Positions 1 to 6,739 of a DNA stretch of 8,211 bases are shown here, one piece after another. The notes beneath the pieces were generated by a model. It saw only the letters and a program-made list of their open reading frames with translations. It searched no databases and had not been told where the DNA came from. The stretch spans positions 260 through 8,470 of the forward strand of contig PLWR01000405.1 in NCBI GenBank assembly GCA_003165615.1, in the 5' to 3' direction. The DNA is from Acidobacteriota bacterium (GTDB lineage: Bacteria > Acidobacteriota > Terriglobia > UBA7540). Both the position numbers and the translations under genes were made by a program. Numbering within the stretch: position 1 is the stretch's first letter; every line of letters begins with the position of its first letter.

Positions 1-2676
1 CGGACGCTGGTTGTAGAGATTCGTCAGGGTACGCTTCTTTAGTTCCGCAGCGGAGGCACCAGGCGGATTCAACCACGCATCGCGCTTCTCGACCAGTCCT
101 TTGGCTGCGGCGGCAATTGCCTGCACTCGCAAGTCAATCGCAGGCTCTTTCCCCGGAGGCCATGGGAAAGGGAAAGTCTCGAAGGTAGAAGTTGGGGTGT
201 ATCTAAACCCGCTCTCTGCCTCTCGTACCTGGGTACCTTGTGCCCGCGCCCAAAGTTCATGAACATGCGAGTGGAGAATCCCGAAGAAGTAATCATCGTC
301 TCTTACGAAGACGAAGAGCGCATGGTCTGGAAGTATCGCCTGATCCAACCAAGTAAACAGGCGGAATTTAGATACAGCCGGTGTCGCGAGGTATCGTTTT
401 AAACTCTTCAATTTAGTTCGCATCTCCGGCCTGGGCTCCACGTGGATCCACCAGCGCTTGCGATAGCTTTCCCTCCTGTTCGCATCACGCTTCGGTTTGA
501 TCTTCTCTACAACGTGCCTAAAGGGCATCTCGTAAAGGGCCGCATTCTGTTCCGCCATGTCGACGCCAAAATCGATAATGTAATAACCACGTGACCGACC
601 CGTGATGTCACTTCCGTTGACCCACAGCACAAGAACATCTGCATTCGGTCTCCCGTTGGGGTTGAGCGGTGCCTGGAGCATCGACTGGGCCGCAACAGGC
701 TCAAGATCAAAGTCTCCCCCTTTGGTGTCGCCCATATAAGAAAGGCCGAGATTCTCAGTCAACCGGGCCGCCTTCGTCAAATCAACCGAGGATGTCAGGT
801 TGGCGTTGATCGCATCAACCGCCGTTCCATCCAACTCGCGCACCTTTTCCGATCCGTCATCAAATCCGATCATGGAAACGTGAACGGCGGCCCCGTCCAG
901 AATCCATTCACGATCCGATTGCGCCCAGAAAATGTCCCCTGTTTTCTTGATGCGCTCCAAAACCCTACGATTGGCCCCGCCGCGTATTCCCTGGGTCGCA
1001 AGCAGGCCGGCCCGACCAACCTTCCTCTGCTCGACATGTGCCCGCGCCTTCTCGAACCAGTATGTAACAAAATCCGCTTCGCGTGGCACCCGACCCTCGT
1101 AGACAGTAAATAGCTCGTCCACGTAGCAGTCGCCCACATCTGATCGCATCCTCTTCCCCCCCAGGAATGGCGGATTGCCTGTCAAGACATCAGCCTCCGG
1201 CCACTCCGGTTCCACGGGCTGGCCGTCCTCGTCGTGAGTCAATACGGCGTCCATGTGCCGGATGTTGTGGAGGCGTTGAAGAATTGGCGAAGGTGGGACG
1301 CCGAATCCGTTGTCGTGCAGCCATTGGATGTAGCCGATCCACACAACCACGGACGCCAGTTCCTGGGCATAGACGTTAATCTCAATGCCGTACAACTGCG
1401 CCGGGTTCACTTGGTAGGGCAGCAGGTGAGCAAGCCCGTGGCTGGCTCCGAAGACGCTCACCTCCTTCCACAAATCCAGCAACAACTTAAGAGCAACGTA
1501 TAGGAAGTTTCCGCTGCCGCAAGCTGGATCGAGCACGCGAACCTGAGATAGTTCGTGCACGAAACCAAGCAACAGGTTCCGCAAGGCATTTTGCAGCTTC
1601 TTCGCGGCTGCTTTTCCCGGCTTGGGTTTTTCGAGGATTTTGTCTGCCTTAGCCCTAACCTCAGCCCAACGGCGGCGCAGGGGAGCCATCAGCACAGGCT
1701 CGACAATCAGCAAGATGTCGTCACGGCTGGTGTAGTGCGCACCTAACTGCGAACGCTTACCAGGATCGAGACTGCGTTCAAATAAGGTTCCGAAGATGGC
1801 GGGTTCAATGGCTGACCAATCGAGCTTGCTGACTCGCAGTAGGGTTTCAATATCTTCCGCGGAGAGGTCGAACACTTCCGCGTCCGTAAACAGATCACCA
1901 TTGAAGTGGGCGATGTCGTCTGCCCCGAACGCCCCGCCGGTGGCCATCGCTGCGAACAGTTGAGCCAGACGCGTTTTGAAATCGGCGGGGCGGTGGCGCG
2001 TGCGTTCGAGCAGCACCGAGAACAGCTTGGGAGGCAACAGCCCAATATCCTCGGCGAAAAGGCAGAAGAGCAGGCGCATCAAAAAGTGCGCGGCGCGCTG
2101 TGGGTCAACGCCTCTTGCTCGCAAGGAGTCCGCGAGGGTTGCGAACTCACGGGCGGCCATCTCCGTTACATCTGCAGCGCTGCGATCGGGCCGGAGCCGT
2201 GCCGGATTGCTGAACACCGCGCGAAAAACCTCAAGCGGCGGCAGCTTGCAATCGGCGGTTGCCTGGTTCTTCAGGAGATCGTCAAGCGAGAAGCGATAGA
2301 CTTGCTTTGCCGTGCCGGTGAAGTTGGTATGAACCTCGAACAGCTCAAGGTCACACACCACAAGGAGCGGCGGATTTTCCAGGTCCTCACGATATTTGAG
2401 GAGTTGCTGATACGCGACATTAAGATCCTTGTGCCTGCCCTTGTACTCCCAACCAAAGCAGCCGCGCTTCCAGACATCCGCAAAGCCTTGCTTGCCCTCG
2501 ATGGTGGTTCCGCCCTTTTCGAAGGTATACGTCGCGCCGGTAAAGTCCTCTGAGGCGGGATGGGGCTCGCCCAGCACGTCACAAAGCTCAATAAAATGCA
2601 TTTGGGCGCCCGCCCGCTCCGTGAGGCCGGAGCTTCGCCACTTGTTGACAAAATCAGGTAGAGTTAGCGTTGGCAT
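1..2676 (-). CDS. MmeI-like type IIL restriction-modification enzyme (nuclease, N6-adenine methyltransferase and target recognition in one chain), 3' end outside window
   Basis: The frame is open from ATG 2676 to the window edge (892 residues, no stop). MmeI is about 920 residues, so only a short C-terminus should be missing. Domains in order: an N-terminal nuclease with D67-x9-E77-x-K79 (GFADVWKR then GWEYKG), the same spacing as the MmeI catalytic D-E-K; a helical connector, about 150-300; a gamma-class methyltransferase with GAHYTSR (312-318, motif X), DPACGSGNFLY (383-393, motif I, SAM binding) and NPPFLGGKRMR (501-511, motif IV, adenine-N6); the conserved PREADFVTYWFEKARAH and IRGGANRRVLERIK blocks; then a target-recognition region, about 620-830. 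Known MmeI enzymes methylate adenine on one strand and cut about 20 nt away, needing no separate R, M or S subunit. No partner gene is visible. An in-frame TAA lies just upstream of the ATG, so this is the first possible ATG. No clear Shine-Dalgarno is seen. The recognition sequence cannot be read from the protein. All key residues are present, so it is probably functional. Confidence 0.93.
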   Translation of the reverse strand, partial: MPTLTLPDFVNKWRSSGLTERAGAQMHFIELCDVLGEPHPASEDFTGATYTFEKGGTTIEGKQGFADVWKRGCFGWEYKGRHKDLNVAYQQLLKYREDLENPPLLVVCDLELFEVHTNFTGTAKQVYRFSLDDLLKNQATADCKLPPLEVFRAVFSNPARLRPDRSAADVTEMAAREFATLADSLRARGVDPQRAAHFLMRLLFCLFAEDIGLLPPKLFSVLLERTRHRPADFKTRLAQLFAAMATGGAFGADDIAHFNGDLFTDAEVFDLSAEDIETLLRVSKLDWSAIEPAIFGTLFERSLDPGKRSQLGAHYTSRDDILLIVEPVLMAPLRRRWAEVRAKADKILEKPKPGKAAAKKLQNALRNLLLGFVHELSQVRVLDPACGSGNFLYVALKLLLDLWKEVSVFGASHGLAHLLPYQVNPAQLYGIEINVYAQELASVVVWIGYIQWLHDNGFGVPPSPILQRLHNIRHMDAVLTHDEDGQPVEPEWPEADVLTGNPPFLGGKRMRSDVGDCYVDELFTVYEGRVPREADFVTYWFEKARAHVEQRKVGRAGLLATQGIRGGANRRVLERIKKTGDIFWAQSDREWILDGAAVHVSMIGFDDGSEKVRELDGTAVDAINANLTSSVDLTKAARLTENLGLSYMGDTKGGDFDLEPVAAQSMLQAPLNPNGRPNADVLVLWVNGSDITGRSRGYYIIDFGVDMAEQNAALYEMPFRHVVEKIKPKRDANRRESYRKRWWIHVEPRPEMRTKLKSLKRYLATPAVSKFRLFTWLDQAILPDHALFVFVRDDDYFFGILHSHVHELWARAQGTQVREAESGFRYTPTSTFETFPFPWPPGKEPAIDLRVQAIAAAAKGLVEKRDAWLNPPGASAAELKKRTLTNLYNQRP

Positions 2677-3123
2677 CTGAGTAGCAGCAAGACTTTAGCA
2701 TATTGCTTAACGCTGTTGAACACTTCTGCCACAATTCCAAACCCGAAACCAGTTCGTTTCGCCCTCTTTCGACGTTCATGTGCGTTATCGGTGGGCGATT
2801 AAGAGTTCATGAATGTATTTTAATATCTAGGGCTGGGGCAGACCTATTTTTAATTCTGCGGTTCTTCCCCTATTGACAACAGAAATCCTTGCTTGGGCAG
2901 TTCCAAATGGCCGTATAACGGGTATACCACTGCGATGCTCAGGGTCGCGGACAATCCCGACGGTTTGTCACCCCCGTCGGCAAGCATGCGGAGCCATTTC
3001 CCACCGGCAGGAAATGGACGGCGGGAAAGCGGACATTCTATTTTACGTATAGCCAATTTCCCAATAATCCACTTGACAACATACCTTGCCTATGCGCTAG
3101 ACTTAAGGGGAGCAGGAATGCCG
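2677..3123. other. Intergenic region with hairpins, no supported gene
   Basis: This stretch separates the leftward restriction-modification gene from the rightward chimeric ORF. Short open frames exist on both strands but have no recognisable protein character. It holds a 7-bp inverted repeat (CCGACGG 2957-2963 with CCGTCGG 2974-2980) and a perfect 8-bp stem (CCATTTCC 2994-3001 with GGAAATGG 3010-3017). It must contain the promoter of the minus-strand gene, but I could not identify a convincing -35/-10 pair for it. The stretch around 2957-3050 may be a decayed mobile-element end. Confidence 0.6.
3073..3103 (+). promoter_or_regulatory. Possible promoter upstream of the chimeric ORF
   Basis: A perfect -35 hexamer, TTGACA (3073-3078), is followed 19 bp later by TAGACT (3098-3103, 4 of 6 matches to TATAAT); at 17-bp spacing the hexamer is the poorer GCTAGA. 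It lies upstream of the duplicated segment, so it belongs to the original left-hand context. Weak, because the -10 is poor or the spacing long. Confidence 0.25.
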
Positions 3124-3334
3124 CAGCAGATATAATCGTTACTTAATTATTGAATCGCGCCTTCATGGAAATTGGTGTACATGGAAGCTAACTCATCCCC
3201 TAACGAAGCAACACCATCCCCAAACCTCCGCCGTCGCGGCGAGCCCTGGGCGCTCGGCACCGTGCTGGGCTACGCTTCCGCCAGTATTTTCGATCGTCTC
3301 GGGGTGGAAACCGCTGATCCCCTGATCGGCCCGG
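3124..3334 (+). repeat. Direct repeat copy 1: displaced 5' end of the EamA transporter gene
   Basis: These 211 bp match 5597-5807 without gaps and with 8 mismatches (about 96% identity). The copy carries 57 bp of upstream sequence, including a TATAAT box at 3131-3136, and the first 51 codons of the transporter. Four mismatches are synonymous; the other four change residues in the disordered N-terminal tail (NEATPSPNL here, NEAITPPNP in copy 2). Identity stops abruptly at 3334/5807, where this copy runs into kinase sequence. Confidence 0.95.
3131..3136 (+). promoter_or_regulatory. TATAAT -10-like box in repeat copy 1
   Basis: A perfect -10 consensus 50 nt upstream of ATG 3181, copied together with the transporter 5' region (same box at 5604-5609). 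No good -35 is seen at 16-18 bp here, because the repeat begins only 7 bp upstream of the box. The copy may therefore have lost part of its original promoter. Confidence 0.3.
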
Positions 3335-3624
3335 CAGCCTACATGTCACCGGAGCAGGTGCGGGGAGAAGTGCTGGATGCGCGCACCGACATCTTCAGCT
3401 TCGGCGCGGCGCTCGATGAGGCGGCGACGGGGCGGAAGGCCTTTCCGGGCGAGACGGCGGAAGAGGTGCAGCAGGCCATCCTGACGCACCAGCCGGCCTG
3501 GGCGAAGACTCTCAATCCCGACCTGCCGGCGAAACTGGAAGAGATCATCCATCGCGCGCTGGAAAAGACCGGGAGCTGCGTTATCAGCACGCTTCCGACC
3601 TGCGCGCCGAGTTGCAGCGCCTGA
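3172..3624 (+). pseudogene. Chimeric ORF: EamA transporter N-terminus fused to a Ser/Thr kinase C-lobe fragment
   Basis: The frame opens with TTG 3172; ATG 3181 is the likelier start, as in the intact transporter. Counted from 3181, residues 1-51 are the transporter N-terminus with its first membrane helix (WALGTVLGYASASIF). From residue 52 the sequence is a eukaryotic-type kinase: AAYMSPEQVRGE (end of the activation segment), DARTDIFSFG (subdomain IX), TGRKAFPG, then PDLPAKLEEIIHRALEK. The glycine-rich loop, the ATP-binding lysine, HRD and DFG are all absent, so it cannot phosphorylate. After codon AAG 3565-3567 one G appears to be missing: GAAAAGACCGGG should read GAAAAGGACCGGG, giving EKDRELRYQ. 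The frame then runs into about 18 meaningless residues and stops at 3622-3624. The kinase reading continues in the third frame into the next entry. A single-base assembly error cannot be excluded for the frameshift, but it would not explain the missing N-lobe. Confidence 0.85.
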
Positions 3625-5042
3625 AGCGCGAGATGGACGCCAGCCGAGCAGCGGCTGCGGTCCCCACGTCCACCACAGCGGCCGTGATGAAGGCATCGCT
3701 GCTCAAAAGGCACCCGGTTATCACCGCGGCAGCCACCGCCGTCGTAACCCTGATGCTCAGCATCGCGGGTTGGCTCTGGTGGCAGCGCTCACACCTGAGC
3801 CCGCCGCAACCTCGTTCGACACCGGTCCCCCTTACCGCTTATCCCGGATTTGCACTCCAGCCCACTTTCTCTCCCGACAGCAACGAAGTGGCGTTCTGCT
3901 TGAACGAAACGCCGGAAGTGCGAGGGCCAACGTGTTGCCCCCACTTCGACATTTACAGGAAGCTGATCGGTAGCGGAGAGCCGCTGCGCCTGACTTATGA
4001 AGACCTGCTGGTCCAGTCTCCCGCCTGGACGCGGGACGGGAAAGAGATCTTCTTTTCCACCGGGGCGTATATGAGTGAGCGGAGCATTCGCAGAGTGCCA
4101 GCGACCGCGCCGCCGCGGAGCCGCAGTGAATATCATCCCCACCTCGAAACTTTCGGGGAGGACGCAACCACCCTGGCCATTTCCCCCAACGGCAGTCGCC
4201 TGGCCTACTCGCGGGTTTCCCAGACCATCAATATTTACAAGGTGGCACTTTCCGGCGCGGCCGGCGCGGTGCAAAAGCCCCAGAGCATCGCGCCCTCCTC
4301 CCGCACCGACATCGAACCCAATTTTTCTCCCGATGGCAAGAAAATCGCGTTCGCCTCCACGCGCTCCGGGAGCATGGAAATCTGGGTGTGCGATGCGGAC
4401 GGCTCGAACCCGCGGCAGATGACCTCGATGGGAGGGTCGAGAACCGGGAATCCGAAGTGGTCCCCGGATGGCAATACGATTCTGTTTGAGTCGCGCCCGG
4501 AAGTGATGGCGTCCCTGTACGTGGTGAGCGCGACAGGCGGAGCCCCCCGGCGCCTCACCAAAATTCCAGCGTTTTGGGCCTCGTGGTCGCATGACGGCAA
4601 GTGGATCTATTTCATGTCTAAGGGCGAGTCAGGTAGTCCAATATTCAGGATGCCGGCAGCCGGGGGCGACGCTGTGCAGTTGACCGAGGGGGGGATTTAT
4701 CCTCTCGAGTCCGTGGATGGCAAATGGGCTTACTTCATTAACGACGAGGCAGAATTGTGGAAGGTACCTGCCGTGGGGGGGAAGGCGATACGAGTGCCGA
4801 ACGAGTGGTTCCCCATGAGTTTCGCGGTCGTGGAGGACGGAGTTTATACCATCCATGGAGACTGGATGGGAAAGGCTGCGGTACTCTTCTACGATTTCGC
4901 CACGGGAAAGACCAAAGTGGTAGCCCAGATGGAGAAACCTTCCTTCAGGGGAATCGCGATTTCACCCGACCGGCGATGGGCCCTGTTGACGCAGATTGTG
5001 CACATGGGCAGCGACCTGATGCTGGTGGAGAATTTCCGATAG
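3612..5042 (+). CDS. Membrane-anchored TolB-like PD40 beta-propeller protein, C-terminal half of the disrupted kinase gene
   Basis: The listed start is TTG 3612, with ATG 3633 as an alternative; neither has a good Shine-Dalgarno. In frame upstream, from about 3570, the sequence reads as the end of a kinase domain (RELRYQHASDLRAE), so this is most likely the distal part of one long kinase gene. In the 476-residue reading, a cationic linker precedes one transmembrane helix (about 36-57, ending GWLWWQ). PD40/TolB-type blades follow, with SPD(S/G)-type signatures near 87-95 (FSPDSNEVAF), 139-147, 190-199 (ISPNGSRLAY), 238-247 (FSPDGKKIAF), 283-292 and 326-334. The C-terminus, DLMLVENFR, is a usual ending for this family, so the 3' end is complete. 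In such kinases the propeller is extracytoplasmic and thought to be a sensor or protein-binding module; no ligand is known here. If translated alone it would be an anchored propeller with no kinase. More likely it is decaying. Confidence 0.75.
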   Translation: MQRLKREMDASRAAAAVPTSTTAAVMKASLLKRHPVITAAATAVVTLMLSIAGWLWWQRSHLSPPQPRSTPVPLTAYPGFALQPTFSPDSNEVAFCLNETPEVRGPTCCPHFDIYRKLIGSGEPLRLTYEDLLVQSPAWTRDGKEIFFSTGAYMSERSIRRVPATAPPRSRSEYHPHLETFGEDATTLAISPNGSRLAYSRVSQTINIYKVALSGAAGAVQKPQSIAPSSRTDIEPNFSPDGKKIAFASTRSGSMEIWVCDADGSNPRQMTSMGGSRTGNPKWSPDGNTILFESRPEVMASLYVVSATGGAPRRLTKIPAFWASWSHDGKWIYFMSKGESGSPIFRMPAAGGDAVQLTEGGIYPLESVDGKWAYFINDEAELWKVPAVGGKAIRVPNEWFPMSFAVVEDGVYTIHGDWMGKAAVLFYDFATGKTKVVAQMEKPSFRGIAISPDRRWALLTQIVHMGSDLMLVENFR

Positions 5043-5596
5043 CCGCGCAGCGCCGCCGTCGCCAAAGCCCGTGCCGCTTATCAGGACTTCCTGCGCGCTT
5101 TGCGATACTTACCCATCGCGCCCGGTTCGCTTCCAGCTTGGCCGCACATTCCGGGCTTATGCTTCATCAAGGTGCCGCGCGGCAATAGTCGCTGGCAATG
5201 TCGGTCATTTTGGGCATTTGGGCGGGGTGCAATGAATACCAGGATGGGGTGCGGCGTGAAAGGTAAGAGCACAGGTCTAGTCATGACATCTTGTCAGTTT
5301 CAGGCTTCGAGGGAAACTGGCTGGGACAATCTGTCGGAAATGTGGCCGACGCAGGCATGCTGATCCCGTGCGGGCAACGTCGCTTATTTGCGGGGATCCT
5401 TGGTTTAACCACAATGCATTTGGGGGGCAGGTCATCCCCACCTCCATTTTTTGGAAATAAGGACGCTTGCCGCTTTCGCCGGCCACCTCCTATCTCTGCA
5501 CCCGATGAGATTCTATTGGGTGCCAAGCCGGTTGCGGAATCGATTGCCATTCACAACTGCAGTGATTTGCGATTAAGCTTGCCCAAATTCATCCAC
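5043..5596. other. Spacer with a kinase-family C-terminal vestige, otherwise no supported gene
   Basis: Codons 5052-5093, in the same frame as the preceding ORF but after its stop, read AAVAKARAAYQDFL. From memory this resembles the AKARAAYQDF motif near the C-terminus of acidobacterial TPR-type kinases. The similarity ends at 5093, where such proteins usually continue with LWKDADPDIP. The rest has open frames of up to about 105 codons with no recognisable family character. There is a 7-bp stem (CAGTTTC 5295-5301 with GAAACTG 5313-5319). The region looks like decayed coding DNA. Confidence 0.5.
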
Positions 5597-5609
5597 CAGC
5601 AGATATAAT
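5579..5609 (+). promoter_or_regulatory. Possible promoter of the EamA transporter gene
   Basis: A perfect TATAAT (5604-5609) lies 44 nt upstream of ATG 5654. TTGCCC (5579-5584) is the best -35 candidate, but the 19-bp spacing is long. The -10 box is inside the duplicated segment and the -35 candidate is outside it. Confidence 0.4.
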
Positions 5610-5807
5610 CGTTACTTAATTATTGAATCGCGCCTTCATGGAAATTGGTATACATGGAAGCTAACTCATCCCCTAACGAAGCGATAACACCCCCAAACCC
5701 CCGCCGTCGCGGCGAGCCCTGGGCGCTCGGCACCGTGCTGGGCTATGCTTCCGCTAGTATTTTCGATCGTCTCGGGGTGGAAACCGCTGATCCCCTGATC
5801 GGCCCGG
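5597..5807 (+). repeat. Direct repeat copy 2: native 5' end of the EamA transporter gene
   Basis: Partner of 3124-3334 at a constant offset of 2473 bp. Here the repeat runs on into the intact transporter gene, so this is the source copy. Recombination between the two copies would delete the chimeric ORF, the propeller ORF and the spacer in one step. Confidence 0.95.
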
Positions 5808-6619
5808 TCCTCCGGGGATTGCCCAGCCTGCTGCTCGGAATCATCCTGGTGTTGAGGCACCACACTTTTGGCCAGATGCGCCCGAGTTCACCGCGCTACA
5901 TCGGTCGGCGCGCGATTCTGGTGTTTGTGGGCGCCGGAATCATCTCCACCTTGGGGCTCTTCCTTTACTACTTCGCGATTCGCCTGGGCGGGGTGATCAT
6001 TACGATTCCGGCCGTGGAAACCTATGTGATCTGGGGGACCTTTATCGCCTGGTTTTCCCTCCACGAGCGAATTCATCGCCATGCCATCCTGGGGGTGGGC
6101 TTCATCTTTGCCGGACTGGTGGCGCTCTCGCTGGGGCAATGGGCAGGGCATCCCATTTCGCCAGGATGGTACTGGGCCATTCCCCTGGCGTTCACCACCG
6201 CACTGACTTACGGGATTTCGGGGGTGCTTTGGCGGGACGGGCAACTTCGCGGCGCGCACCAATCGACGGCGATCTTTTTGCAGTTTTCCACCAGCGTCAT
6301 CGTCGGTCTCGGCGGACTTCTGCTGATCGCCCCCCGGCTGGTTTTCCACAAGGCGGCGTGGGGGGGATGGGAAGAGCTACTGGTAAGTGGGGTTCTTTCC
6401 GGGGTGTTTGCGATCTACTGCATGTTCACGGCATTACGCCTGATGGCGGTGGCGCGGGTCTATGCTTTCTCCTCACTTCAACCTCTCGTCGCAACTCTGT
6501 TTGCGCATTTCTTCCTGCACGAATTCCTCAATGGTCTCATGCTGATGGGGATTGTCCTGGTATCCATCGGCGTGATCCTGACACAAGTCTTCCGGCCTAA
6601 AGACGAACGGCAAGCCTAG
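5654..6619 (+). CDS. EamA/DMT-superfamily membrane transporter
   Basis: A 321-residue inner-membrane protein. ATG 5654 is preferred: a weak GGAA lies 10 nt upstream, whereas the in-frame TTG at 5645 has no usable ribosome site. After a polar Pro/Arg-rich tail (1-22) there are about ten hydrophobic segments, near 23-40, 52-67, 86-108, 112-135, 143-161, 171-192, 205-227, 241-262, 267-288 and 293-312. This is the duplicated five-helix EamA plan. Each half ends with the usual family signature: proline-containing helix, a charged residue pair, then a Gly-rich helix (IPAVETYVIWG then LHERI and LGVGFIFAGLVAL; SLQPLVATLF then LHEF and MGIVLVSIGVILT). The family exports or exchanges amino acids, nucleosides or other metabolites; the substrate cannot be told from sequence. 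The length is slightly above the usual 290-310 because of the polar N-tail. Its 5' end has been copied to 3124-3334. A GbsR-type regulator gene follows 120 bp downstream on the same strand. Confidence 0.88.
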   Translation: MEANSSPNEAITPPNPRRRGEPWALGTVLGYASASIFDRLGVETADPLIGPVLRGLPSLLLGIILVLRHHTFGQMRPSSPRYIGRRAILVFVGAGIISTLGLFLYYFAIRLGGVIITIPAVETYVIWGTFIAWFSLHERIHRHAILGVGFIFAGLVALSLGQWAGHPISPGWYWAIPLAFTTALTYGISGVLWRDGQLRGAHQSTAIFLQFSTSVIVGLGGLLLIAPRLVFHKAAWGGWEELLVSGVLSGVFAIYCMFTALRLMAVARVYAFSSLQPLVATLFAHFFLHEFLNGLMLMGIVLVSIGVILTQVFRPKDERQA

Positions 6620-6668
6620 GACATTGTGGATAAAGGGCAAATAAGCACCCATAAAGGCAAAATGGCGC

Positions 6669-6697
6669 TTGCCAATCGTCTAAGTATACAGTATTTT
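6669..6697 (+). promoter_or_regulatory. Promoter of the GbsR/MarR-type regulator
   Basis: TTGCCA (6669-6674, 5 of 6 matches to TTGACA) and TATTTT (6692-6697, 4 of 6) are separated by 17 bp. Transcription would start near 6704, giving a leader of about 36 nt before ATG 6740. The -10 box lies inside the palindrome at 6689-6718. Confidence 0.5.
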
Positions 6698-6718
6698 CTG
6701 TAATGTCAGAATTTACTG
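6689..6718. promoter_or_regulatory. 30-bp palindromic operator candidate upstream of the regulator
   Basis: A gap-free dyad centred between 6703 and 6704, with half-site CAGTAnnTTCTGnnA and 11 of 15 positions symmetric. The conserved blocks (CAGTA/TACTG and TTCTG/CAGAA) are spaced as expected for a winged-helix dimer. It covers the -10 box and predicted start site, so binding should block transcription. Autorepression by the downstream regulator is the simplest reading. Confidence 0.6.
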
Positions 6719-6729
6719 ATGAGCTTGCT

Positions 6730-6734
6730 GAGGG
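6730..6734 (+). promoter_or_regulatory. Ribosome binding site that decides the regulator start
   Basis: GAGGG ends 5 nt before ATG 6740. The in-frame ATG at 6719 has no such site and begins directly after the palindrome, so 6740 is preferred. Confidence 0.55.
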
Positions 6735-6739
6735 ACTTT

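Noticed and set aside
1906..2553. A 215-codon open frame on the plus strand inside the restriction-modification gene
   Set aside because: It is fully antisense to a gene with clear conserved motifs, and its translation has no domain character; it reflects GC-biased codon use on the opposite strand.
2873..3090. TTGACAACA followed by CCTTGC, seen at 2873 and again at 3073
   Set aside because: The match is only 9 plus 6 bases with different spacing; it is not long enough to count as a repeat, and the first copy lacks a -10 box.
3789..4592. A 267-codon minus-strand open frame opposite the propeller ORF
   Set aside because: The plus strand encodes recognisable PD40 blades across the same interval; the minus translation is Arg/Gly/Pro-rich shadow sequence.
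5410..5460. GGGG...CCCC followed by a T-run near 5455, a terminator-like arrangement
   Set aside because: The stem is only about four pairs, with a large loop and extra bases before the T-run; too weak to call.
5291..5608. A 105-codon plus-strand open frame in the spacer before the transporter
   Set aside because: No ribosome site, no domain pattern, and its 3' end runs into the transporter's promoter region and the repeat, so coding is unlikely.
5638..5664. An 8-codon ORF (MEIGIHGS) overlapping the transporter start, also present in the repeat copy at 3165-3191
   Set aside because: Preserved only because the whole segment was duplicated; no ribosome site and no attenuator-like structure, so a leader peptide is not supported.
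6620..6676. GGCAA/TTGCC inverted repeat after the transporter as a terminator
   Set aside because: Five-pair stem with an 8-nt loop and no T-run, and it overlaps the regulator's -35 box.
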